Shown: one piece after another, positions 1 to 10,572 of the stretch
Numbering within the stretch: the first letter of the stretch is position 1
How the letters are laid out: every line of letters begins with the position of its first letter
From: Branchiostoma floridae
Lineage: Eukaryota; Chordata; Leptocardii; Amphioxiformes; Branchiostomatidae
DNA: 60,730 bases
Assembly (NCBI RefSeq): GCF_000003815.2
Contig: NC_049986.1
Coordinates: 9,659,514 to 9,720,243 of the forward strand
Direction of reading: 5' to 3'
Program-made: the position numbers and the translations under genes
Notes under the pieces: generated by a model
Told to the model about the DNA's origin: nothing
The model's database searches: none
The model's input: the letters and a program-made list of their open reading frames with translations, nothing else

Positions 1-1204
1 GATAGGTCTTTAGCTTAGGTGTAGAATCGTCATCTGTTTTTGCACTGGCTTCTGCCACCTTCAATGTATCAGGTTACTTTGTATCAACAGTGTCTGACCT
101 GCCAGATGATGTATTAGTATCTGTTGTGTATTGGTTAGGTACAATTTGAGTTTGCTACTTAGTCCGACGTTGTGGTGTTTTGAGAGCTGTGTAGTACTGA
201 GTTTAAAGTTCTGGTACAAGTTCTTTTACCCTGTGTGGCAATCAGCAGAAGATACAACTTTCTAAAGTGGAGAAGAAATGTATAGAGCTTGAGTGTTAGA
301 GAAAGGTATGTGTATGATTTTTCCTTCTTGCTGTTTCTTTGGGGTTGCCATTTCCGTATTGTATGCAGGTAATTTGTAGTTTGGAGCTAGTCATATTCGC
401 TTGATTTTTGGGCCTGCTTAATCTATAGTACGGGCAGGGTTAAGTGGTAGAGGCTTTGTTCTGTTTTAAATTTAGTATCGTTTGTTGCATTTTGTCACTG
501 CAAAAATATGATGAAATTGTTTTCCCCCTCTAAGCAACTGCTCATTGATTTTGTGGGATGTTTGCTGGGTGTTCACTCTGACTACAACAGCTTTCTGAAC
601 TTTTTAAAGCAGCAGCAGCTTGCCATCTATGAATGGGATTGAAAAGGACATTTTGAATAGTAAATTCTGCTGTTAAATTTGGCTTAGGTACTTCAAGAGA
701 TTTAGGTTTTAGTTGGGCGGATTGAATAAAAATATCATACCACCCTGGGGACTAACTGTTGCTGCTGGATGGGGGCTACCACTATTCATATTGTCTATGG
801 AACTACTGTAAAAATACAATTGGTCAAATTATGCAAATAACCTTCCAGTGCCAAGTCATATGTGACAGAAATAACTACATGGGCCATCTGAGACAAAAAA
901 AGGTAGGAAAAGTCGTCTCAACAACTTCAAGGTACTGTGGTTGGTTACCTGCTTAAGAAATCCAAAATAAGTAATGTTCATCCATGCCCAAGCTGACACA
1001 TTCCCAAAATGGAATTTCAGACTTTGGCATGGTGCAGTCAAACCAACAAGGTAAAAATCTCACTTTTCCAACCACGCAACCACGGACGAAAAGGAAAAAA
1101 AAATAAACAATAGGTCTACAGACACCCAATACATTTCATGCAGGCCTGAGGTCTACGAACTCTTGTTATCTAATGTTTTTACACATCTATGTTGCACAGC
1201 GAAG
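1..1204. other. No gene recognised; downstream side of transporter gene A
   Basis: This stretch lies on the 3' side of exon 8 of gene A, which runs on the minus strand. It should contain, or lead towards, the ninth exon. I looked for the reverse complement of the conserved tail (a Tyr-Thr-Asn-Pro stretch followed by a basic region ending near a Tyr-Gln-Thr-Ala) and did not find it. It is AT-rich and has no convincing coding exon on either strand. Confidence 0.5.
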
Positions 1205-1538
1205 CATAATGACTCCCGGAAGGGGTCTTCAGGCCTAATTGAAAAAAAAACACAAGATTTATTTTAGACAATCTTGAGATCTTTTAGGACAATCGTTTGA
1301 AACAATCTTGAGATTTTTCATAATCTTAAGATCTTTCAGAATATATCATAATTCATCATGGGACTTTTAAAATAACTTGCAAAGCATATTGAGATATTTT
1401 AAATATCTCAAGATTGAATGAAAATAACTCAACATAAAGTCAAAACATCTCAAGATTTAACACAAAATCTCTAGAATGATCTATGGAATGTAGGATTTTC
1501 AAGAAGCTTGAAGAAGACTCCCACTGGGGTCATAATGA
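1205..1538. mobile_element. hAT-like hairpin MITE in intron 8 of gene A
   Basis: The direct repeat CATAATGA occurs at 1205-1212 and again at 1531-1538. Between them lies a 318-bp element (1213-1530) whose ends are imperfect inverted repeats of about 18 bp (CTCCCGGAAGGGGTCTTC at the left; the complement of the right end differs at about six positions). The interior is one large hairpin built from repeated CTTGAGAT and ATCTCAAG words, with a centre of symmetry near 1400. An 8-bp target duplication is typical of hAT-type elements. There is no coding capacity, so this is a non-autonomous copy. Confidence 0.72.
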
Positions 1539-1711
1539 TTTGATGAGGACCAGAGCAGTTTCTTACAAAATATCAGAAGTAATTTTAAGCTGTAAAAGGC
1601 TGCAAGTATTAGTTAGCAATGTCTCTATTAAAGAGAGACAGTTCTTCTGAGTCATTCATTTTCAAGGTCATATGTTGCATTTACATATCTACTCTCCAAC
1701 GTTAAACGTAC

Positions 1712-4700
1712 CTCCCGAAATTCTCGCTGTCCTCCAGGGTGTCAGCTAGTGGAACTCCGAGTGTCTCCGGCAGTGTGTAGATGGCCAGGCTGGCTACAAA
1801 GCAAAGTGTCCCGAACGTGACCATGGGGAGGGGCTGCCACACATCTCCCAGGAGAGACACGAAGGGGGTCAGGACAGAGCCCAAACGCGAACACATGTTG
1901 GCCAGTCCAAGACCAGTGCCCCTGTAACAGAAAGCAAAACATTACATCAGGACTTACTTGGTACGAAATGGCTGAATAAAAGTTCAAAACTAGAACTATG
2001 CGGCTCCAAATGTCTTTCTGAGGGACGACTGCAGTGTGCAAGATGTCGGTAGCTTGAGGGATGAATCTACTCTACTATATACTTGGTACGAAATGGATGA
2101 TATTGATGTCTACTGCCTATGGGTTAACTTAATCATCAACTTTTTTTAAAGAATCAAACGTTAAACACATACCTGACTACTGTTGGGAACACTTCCGGGG
2201 TGTACACCATAAGGCTGCAAAAGGAAATGCCGATTCCACTTCGTCCTACCATGGCGAACCCTCGAGAAACTTTAGGGAATCCTGTCAAAAATGATCTTTA
2301 TACTATAAATGAAAACCATAAATGATACCATGTACCTTTGTATAGGAATTGGTATTAATACCTCTGTGAAGGAGAAATTGTTTTCTGTTTGCCTGTCTGT
2401 CTCTGTATGTGTTTGGTATTGCATTTCTTGATGAGAATACCTATAACATTAAAAGCATTAGGTGGATTGTAATAGTATTTTCCACGTGGGCAGATATTGC
2501 AAAGATGGAGATTAAGGTGTTTGGTGGACTCTTAGGCTTCCCTTGGTACTAACGAAGTTTTTTTTTCAAACTTTAACGATAGATTAAATGAAGAAGTCGG
2601 AAGGTGCCAGCTATTCACAGAAACAAAAACAAAAATACCGTAACTCGGAACAACACAGGTTTTGCTATCGCAAACTTGTAGTAAGTAAACGTAAACAAAT
2701 GAAAATAGAAACCGCCCACCTCTAGTCATGGCTGATGCCATACTGCATGTTCCAGCCACTAAAATGGATCCTCCTATAACAGGCTTTCTTCCAAACCTCT
2801 CCATGGCTGCCAATGTTACTGCGTTCAGTACCACTTCCAGTGAGCAACCCAGGATGAAGTTAAGGTAGGGGTCCCCAGCTAACTCGACTGATCCAAGTAT
2901 CAAGCCATAGTACACGCATACTTCAGTAAACCTGTAAAATAAAATGGGCAAGATTTTATTTTTTTGAAAACGACCAAGATTTTAATTGTAAACAGCAAAT
3001 GTCAATTACTTGTAGATAATACTTATTTCTTCATTTACCATAACTATTAACTATCTTATTCGTTTACGTAGCATACATTACGGCTCCCTTGACTAAAAGT
3101 AGATTATCCGGTAAAAAAGAACTGCATTTAGTGCAGTTGCAAAATACATTTACTGTAGACGACAATAGATTTATGTACTTACCAAGTAACGCATGTCGCT
3201 ATCGTTATTTTTCGTAGGCGAGGTTTCCTAAACAGGTCCAAGACTCCATATTTTCTGCTGGAATCTTCTTCGGTCTCGTTTGATAACTTTTCTGTCTCGC
3301 TAAAGATGGCGTCGTCCGGGATGACGACTTTGTTCATTTTTGCTGCCATCTGAATGACAGCCTTGGCCTCGTCGACACGGTTGTTGGTTAGAAGCCATCT
3401 TGGTGACTCAGAAAGCAACCTAAAATTGTTAAAAAGGGTGTTGTATATAAGACTACGTAATGTGTATTGCTAGAGCAGAAGTCTTTATCGTCTTTCTCAC
3501 AATCTCCTTTAACTTTCCGATGAGTTTGATCCCTGTACTTTCCAAATTTAAGAAAGTACAGGGATCTTCTGAGACCAATGATTGAATTTTAGAAGCATCG
3601 AACTAAACTACAGGTGAAACGTCCATCTTCATCTACTTTTTGGCCCCTAAAATAGAACGTCTTATTTGCGTTTGATAGAACGTTGAAAATAAGTCTACTG
3701 CAATTAAGAAGCTCTATAAACGTATGGTGTATGTTTGATGACATGTTTTCGAATTTCAACAATATTTGCACTTCAAATGAGCCCGGATGCTCGAAATATA
3801 AGGTTTGTACAAAAATTACCCTGTCGTTTTGAATTTCGATTGTACATCAACCACTGGGGCCCGTTCGAGTCCAAAAATAGCCAGGGAACCACTGGGAGTC
3901 CCACAGAACCAGTCCGAAAGTTTGTTTTAAAAATTGGGTTACTACTATGAGAAGGAGTTCCGCTTAGGAAATACGGCTGAGACATAAGTTTGAATGGCTT
4001 CTCACCACCAATAAAACATCAGAAACGGAGCAGTCATGAGTGCCTGGGCTAACTGAAGTTTCCACCAGTCCCGAATGAGGTAGGCCAGAAACCCCGAGAA
4101 GGCAAAGCCAAACGAACCGCCGGTCACGATTGCCATTCCCACTGCATTTCGCTTGGAAGGTCCAACAATCTCTGCGGCTGTAAAAAAATACAAGATATTG
4201 TAAAACTGAACTCTCTGAATTGAACTCTAGGGAATAAGTAATACTTATTCAAGATCCTACTCTACCCTGCATTAGGTATAGGAATTTTAATGACGGGCTT
4301 TATATCTATTGTCATACGAGTTTTAGCATGGTACTTTATTACAAGAAGTGTGTTAATCATGCGTAGAATATTTAGACCTCATTTGTACACAATGGGGTAG
4401 TATGCGCAATGTTTCTTGGGGTATCAAAAATAATTTCATTAAAAAGCTTTTTTTACATGTATTATGCATTTCGAATACAACAGATTGTTGCACACATGAA
4501 ATTATTGCGTTCCATGGATTTAAATTGAAAAAAAAAGAAACCATACGAATCAATTTGCATGATATTTGATGGCATGATTGTAAGGTTTTGTACAGTAGGG
4601 GGTCTTAAAACCGTACCTATCACCATAGAACAGAAGTAGTATCCGACCCCGGCCGCTCCAACCATTGCACGAAGAATGACGAAGGTGGCGAAATTTGATG

Positions 4701-5711
4701 CGAAAGATGTTCCTATTCCCAACACTAGATGTAGGAATAGGCATACTATAAGTGTTGGGTGTCGTCCGAATCTGAAAATATAGAAAGAAATATACCCTTC
4801 TTTATTTTGCTGCTTGCTCTGTGAAATAGCATGGTGAATGTGAAACTTGCACGTCACATTCTAATTTCTTGTAAACTTTACTGCTTAAAGAATATAATAC
4901 ACATAGGTAAGTAATTCTTCTTTAACGAACCTGTCGGTAGCTATTCCTGAAACGATTCCTCCAAGACTCAAGCCCACGAAAAAGACGGACTTGCCCATTT
5001 CATTCAACCAGGTTCGTTCACACACTAAGTCGTGCTGGAAGAAAGGACAAATGGTAAAGAACACTTGCGTTTGTCTCTCTTGTCTGAAATGCTACCGTGA
5101 TCGATATTTTCTATCGAAAACATAGAAACACAGACAGGAGTGTAGAAAAAAAAAAAACATTTACGCACGACACGATCACATTCATAGTAGGTCACCGTAT
5201 AATTTATATGCAGTTTTTAAGCAGGCATTGACAGGACCAGCCGCAAAAACAAACTATGAAAGAGTTACCAAAACGACAAGGAAGTCATCAGATTGCCATT
5301 GCCTTATAACAAGACCAATCGAATGTGACTGTTACTTACCTCTGTGGCAATGGTGCGATGATAATAAGTCCGGTCGTACTCATATCCATGGATGCATGGT
5401 GTTGTACTACGATTTTCTCCAGTCTTTGTCTCATTCGTTTGTACGTACATCAAACAAGAGCTATAAACTGATCTTCCGTCAAGGTTTTCCAAGGGGATGC
5501 TGTGGTTGAGGCTCTCGGGCGAGAGGCCGTGTTCCCCCGAGGATCCAGGTTCGTGCACCCGGCAGTGGTGCTCGGGCGTCGCCATCAGAAACGTCATGGA
5601 AATGCCAGTTACCCCCCATAGTGGTGACAAGAGGACAACAAGTAAAGTTATGAATTTCTGGAACGTTCCGAAATCACCGAGGTAATGCTGTAGCTGATCG
5701 TGTGTCTTCAT
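1712..5711 (-). CDS. SLC22-family organic ion transporter, gene A (last exon not found)
   Basis: Eight exons read on the minus strand: 5340-5711, 4931-5034, 4617-4771, 4006-4177, 3183-3419, 2720-2931, 2173-2281 and 1712-1921. All are bounded by AG and GT with compatible phases, giving 523 codons plus two bases. Exon 1 holds the start Met, TM1 (about residues 20-42) and the large extracellular loop with conserved Cys and N-glycosylation sites. Exon 1 joins exon 2 at the family's VTE-x-DLVC junction (VTEHDLVC type, read here as ATEHDLVC). Exon 3 opens with DRFGRHP after TM2, exon 5 with SESPRWLL after TM6, exon 6 contains MERFGRKPVIGG, exon 7 ends PEVFPTVVR and exon 8 contains LPETLGVPL. These are standard SLC22 marks of a 12-helix plasma-membrane carrier for organic ions. 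The substrate cannot be told from sequence. A ninth exon, short in the sister genes, was not found before the window edge. It may lie outside or be lost. Confidence 0.86.
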
Positions 5712-6627
5712 TTTGGTTTTGGTTTAGTTCTAAGTAATGTGCTACTTATGCGTCTTTTTTATGAGCACCTGAAAACCACCTCGTCAAGCATCGGCGCCAT
5801 GTTGGACGACAACCTAGCAAAAATAGAACAGATAACAAAATTCGCGTCATCAAAGTTACCTGCTTGTTTATGTTTGCTATTTTTGTCTCCGGTAACGTAT
5901 GTATGTGGGCTAGCTACGTATGAGGACAAAGTTTAAGTACAGTAAGTTGTGAATCTTGTAATATATATGCTTAAGAAAAATCTGCATTTAAGAATTTTTT
6001 AGTGTTCAATCATAAAACAAGTACTGTCTGCCAAAGACTATGTTCTGCTACTTTGACGACCAAGTGGATTTTAAAATGGCACCCGCGAGGTCGTACTGGT
6101 CATTGGGATAGTCTACTGTAATTGGGGGTGGACAACATTGTTTCGTGCGGTGCGATCGTACTCTACATTCATCTGGTACAAAAGATAGTCGATACAGAAG
6201 ACAAAGGAAACAAAGGAAACAGATAAAAAGGTGTATGCGTTTATACCTTAGTTGCGACTGTATACATTGTTTCTGAAAATAAAATGTGTCTGTATGTCTT
6301 TTTAAGAAAATGCTCGTCCGATTGTTTATACTGAAGCATCCCAATTGGAGAAAATGTTGTTAAGAAAGGGTCAGTAACTTGCAAAGGTACGATCCAAACT
6401 GTTTGTTGGTGTGCAAAATATCTGGCTTTTTTTAGCGGATTTTGGACTTTGAAACGCACATAAGAAATTTTTGCATAGGAAATTTTCGAGCGATTGGGTA
6501 ACATTGTTATAATGAACTACAGTAGTCATTTTCCCGTAGATGTCGTTGGTTCCCAAATGTCATCACCGGTGGCCATATTAGGTAAAAAGGATTCTCATAA
6601 ACACCTTCACTACTAAACGTCCTTTTA
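5712..6627. other. 5' flank of gene A
   Basis: Immediate upstream DNA of gene A (transcribed towards lower coordinates). I see no TATA box close to the start codon and no convincing additional exon. It is AT-rich with several homopolymer runs. Confidence 0.4.
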
Positions 6628-6862
6628 GGCCCCCTTTTCACTAGAAGGCGATCGCGCTGCACTCTCACTGCGACCTGCATAGGATATTTGTAATTTTTAC
6701 TTTCACACTAGTTATATGATACAAAACGTAAAAGTTTCAGAAGACAACAAAACACAAAAAGTGTCAAAAGATTCGTTTCTTTTCCATACAATTCGTTGGG
6801 GGATATGTCAAATTGTACGTCGCACGAGTACGACGAGAGCGACGTCATAGTGGCAAAGGGGT
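6628..6862. mobile_element. Inverted-repeat MITE, copy 1
   Basis: The left end reads GGCCCCCTTTTCACTAGAAG and the right end is approximately its complement (CATAGTGGCAAAGGGG). The interior shows a degenerate inverted GCGCT...CGACGAGAGC pattern. The whole unit is clearly related to a second copy at 17544-17789. It has no coding capacity. The superfamily is not certain; the flanking TAA/TTA triplets are compatible with a Harbinger-type element. Confidence 0.55.
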
Positions 6863-8413
6863 GTTAACTCCTACTAATAAATATTGTACACGTCCTCTCA
6901 AAGACGCTGTTTACGAGTCTGAGAGTGGTCTTAAATGTTGTGCCTCCAAGGCGTCCAGACCAGGTAAGGTCATGCCGTTCACCCGGACGAACGTAACAAG
7001 TGCACCAGCTGTAACTGATATTGTTGTCTCGCAAATCATCCTACCCAAGGACGTTACATACATCCCTCACCATGCCACGCATATGCATTAATCCACCCAA
7101 ATAAGCTTTTTTTCCGAGCGTAACACGCTAAACGTCAAAAGCAACCTGTATAGTAGTAAGAGAAAGCATATTTCGCTAAACACACAGAAATCTGCTCGAG
7201 TCCTTTTCAACAGTAACGTGCAGCAGCCATGACAGTGCATTCTCTCTATTGTGAAAATAACTACACAATAACTATACAACAAGTGTGCAAATATATTCTA
7301 CTTAGCGCAGCAAAGCTTCCTCGTCGATTTAGAAGAAGTATAGCAAAATATTCCTACCTTTAAGGTAGTAATCATGTAAACATGTCAGAGATAATTTAGT
7401 GCTGATACGCCTCGGAGTTACTTCTGCATGAAATGACGCGTAACACCAGTGAAACTGTTGAAATGTCAAAGACTCACCTTTGACACAGGAGTGCCGATAA
7501 ATCAAGAGTGAAACAGTGACAGTGTTATGTAATCTTCGACGGATAAAATTCGTATTGTGTGAATTTGTGGATCATCACTATTGTGATGCACGTGTCTTGA
7601 GCGTTGTGACTCGAACTTACCAACATTGTGCATGGTAATATCAATCATTTTCGGTAAATTTGACCATGGCAGAGTCAGCTGAATTTTGAAACGATCGGGA
7701 CAATGTTACTCGGTGAGAAAGATCAGTGGGTACATAAACCATGTGTAACTTATTGCTTAACAATTAATTTATCAGCATTTTCTCCATAGTGGCCACGTTT
7801 CTCCAGTCCTTTGATGTCGCATTAGACAGATTTGACTACATACCCTACACGATATGCAAGCTTGGACAACATGTACATAACCTTGCTTCTTTGTCGTCGT
7901 AAAACGTAAACTGATACAGTTGCATTATATAATGAAAGCCTAAAATATAATATAACCTGGAGGCAACTCTCGATCTTCATGTCTACCTTGTCCCCCCAAC
8001 GACCTGGAGGTCAAGGGACTAGGTAGGTAGTAGGTAGGTAAAATATAATCTGTGTACATCACTAAGAAAGAAAACAGTTGTCTACGTACGTTTATAACTT
8101 CAGAGCGAAGATAGGGCTGTATACGTACAGCCACATGGGAACTCATGTGACTACCTGAAGGATGAACGACATTGATGACAAAAGCGGTCCTCGTCGACTT
8201 GACGGACGAACGACAGTCATGACAGTCAAAATGTCTGAGGAACAAAGCAAATTTCTTCGTATCAGAGTAATAATCAGGAAAATTGTACAGAAGACATTGA
8301 AGGTGTTTTCCTGATTGACTCAGAAACTGGATTTTTTCCCAACTTCCACAAACTGTTGTCCTTTTCCGCAAATGAACTTTTACCCATAGGGTCACATTCT
8401 GCGCGAGACGTCG
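6863..8413. other. Intergenic, no supported gene
   Basis: An open frame of 92 codons (6813-7091, plus) and one of 151 codons (7940-8395, minus) exist here. Neither shows a recognisable domain, repeat-free codon structure or splice partner. The segment 7980-8060 has a short GGTAGGTAGGTA-like run. I treat the stretch as intergenic DNA. Confidence 0.4.
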
Positions 8414-8520
8414 CCTTTGTTCATTTCACCTGAGGCTGACACGAGCTGTACATGTTGAGCAAATCGTCGTTAAGAACCGGTTCTGACCGGATTAAACCGC
8501 AGCCAACCAGTCTTGAGGAA
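8414..8520. repeat. About 110-bp dispersed repeat with an AACCGGTTC palindrome, copy 1
   Basis: A block running from a TTTGTTCATTTCACCTGAGG start, through a GACACGAGCTGTA word, to GTTAAGAACCGGTTCTGACC and a CAGCCAACCAGTCTTGAG end. Related copies occur at 12372-12495, 16928-17040 and 18022-18135. All are in the A/B half of the array, three upstream of genes and one in intron 5 of B. Function unknown. Confidence 0.55.
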
Positions 8521-9201
8521 GACAAACTCTGACCTATTAAGCAATGCTCCACAACTAATCATGGTGCATGACGTACACGTCATTTATATATAAACATGAA
8601 AGAGCTTCAAAAGATTCCAAAACATGTTGTTGAATGACTTCAAATCAACGAGCTATATGAGTGTGTTTCCTCCGTATGTATATAAGTAAATTATTTCAAG
8701 AAAACGGGAACACACTAGCCTTTATTGCCTTGATCACCTCTGTAATGTCTTATTTGATATACCAATACATAAATAAATTAAAGTGCATATTACAGCACGA
8801 AAAAGACGCCCGTTACAGTCACTTTCTCTGGAAAGGTACCTTCACATTGTTTACGGCCTCCAGACTGAGACTACTGTCCTGCTGGGTTCTGCTTAATCAT
8901 CTGTATAATTAGCGGTTAGATAATTACACAATCGGGCATGCTGTCGCCTGAGGATGTCTGAAGACATTACGTAAGGCGATGCCTGGGGCTACGGTGATCA
9001 GTGGTCTTTGTGTAGACTTTCGTTGGTTCAGCACAATCCCTTAAAGGACCTGAGGGGAAACAGCTTAGTTCTCCACCAGACCGACTACGCTCAGCCTGGC
9101 TATTATAGGGAGAATAATTTGCCAGGGGAGTTTTGTTGTCAGAGGATTTGATCGGTCACAAGGAGGTCAAGGAAACATGAACCTAAGACTGACAGGCTCG
9201 A

Positions 9202-9392
9202 CCAGGCTCCATGGATCGGTGGTCTAATTGTAGAAATCGGACAAATAGAGTCAATAGTACGAAATGGGAGTCGGCCGGGCAGTAAAAAACATCATCCTCA
9301 CCACTGGCCGGCCGACTCCCCTAGTGTACTATTGACTCTATTTGTTCAATTTCTACAATTAGCCCACCGATCCACGGATGGTAGAGGCTATG
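9202..9392. mobile_element. Hairpin MITE remnant
   Basis: Two arms of roughly 75-85 bp (about 9202-9279 and 9306-9392) are inverted complements that share GGATCGGTGG, CTAATTGTAGAAAT, CAAATAGAGTCAATAGTAC and GGGAGTCGGCCGG. They are separated by a loop of about 26 bases. No coding capacity. The outer part resembles the arms of the element at 19436-19741 (CAGGCTCC and a following hairpin), so they may belong to one family. Confidence 0.6.
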
Positions 9393-9479
9393 GACTGACT
9401 CCCCTTGCCAATTTTTTTCCGAATTCTACGATTCCCGCACCCCCGTATACGTAGGAAGGCTTAGGGTGGGGGCTAGAAA

Positions 9480-9683
9480 CAGCTCATCTAAGTGATACTT
9501 AATCATTGTGATTTATAGCGTTTAATACCCTGTCAATGGTATTATGGCTTTGTTATGTTCAATCCTATGTTAGTAGTTATCTTTTGTACTTTGAGTTATT
9601 ATTATTGTTACAGGGCTCCCTTGGAAATCAGTTACTACGTTAACTGAAGGGACTACCCTAAAGATCAATAAATAAATAAATAA
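9480..9683 (+). mobile_element. 3' tail of a LINE (TAAA-type tail)
   Basis: The stretch ends in AAGATCAATAAATAAATAAA, preceded by a CAGGGCTCCCTTGG ... GGGACTACCCT hairpin-like 3' UTR. This layout is typical of CR1/L2-like non-LTR retrotransposon ends. No reverse-transcriptase coding sequence is recognisable, so the copy is strongly 5'-truncated. Confidence 0.5.
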
Positions 9684-10572
9684 ATGGCCTCATGATTGAT
9701 TTTAAGTAGTATTCTGGTAATTCGAATTCGGTTCTGGCTGTATGATAATTTCCTGTTTCAAGTAAGTACAAACAGAGAAGATAACGGTGTTGTTCTTTTT
9801 TACCAGTTTATTAAAATTAGATACCCAATATGTCACAAATAGCTCAGAAATTACCAAATTGCTTTACAATTTCTTCACAATTCAGACAAATATTTCGCAA
9901 TTCAACGTACCCTATTTTTAGTCTTATATAACAGACTGTGTATAGCCTTATATATTGCTAAATATCTTTCATTATGAAAGCTTTTTATTCGTTCTAAAGA
10001 TACTGTTGCAGTATAGACTGGGCATGCAGTATGTTTCAATCCGAATCCCACTATATATAGATACTGCGCCAAGTTTGTATATGATTATTAACGTTACTAC
10101 TTTTCAATTAACTTCCCTCTAATCCAATCAGACTTTAGATTATGACCTTCGTCTATTTGTCCCTGTTTTATGACGGTTATCTATTCAGCGACTGTCAAAA
10201 CCATGGAAAAAACAAATGAAGCTAGAAGGTCATTTTCCGATGCAGCCATTTCTTTATCTTATTACATTTGTGATTATTGTATCCAAATGCAGATATATAC
10301 AACCACTCATCACGTAAATGACATTTCGACAAAATATAATGCAATGTCTCAAAAGATAGTCTGCTATTGATAAAAGCCAAACAATTTCACTGCAGTAGAA
10401 TTCATCTACCCATATCAAATCCACAATACATATGTAGCATTTATCCTATTCTAGCTCAAGTTTTCTCTTTATGGCAGCTTTTTTGCCTAACATAGACCAC
10501 TTCTCTTTCCGTTTTTAGACGGAAAGCAACGGGAGCAGCAAACAGGGGGCACAATGGTGCTTTTTTACAATG
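9684..10572. other. 3' flank of gene B
   Basis: AT-rich DNA downstream of the stop codon of gene B. No second gene is seen. Several TTTATT words (AATAAA on the minus strand) occur, but none is close enough to the stop or conserved enough against the sister genes to be called as the poly(A) signal. Confidence 0.35.

Noticed and set aside
6813-7091. A 92-codon plus-strand frame
   Set aside because: Starts inside a MITE, has no recognisable domain and no splice or poly(A) support.
8471-8482. AGAACCGGTTCT as a steroid receptor palindrome
   Set aside because: Steroid response elements need a three-base spacer. This has none, and the site lies in a dispersed repeat.
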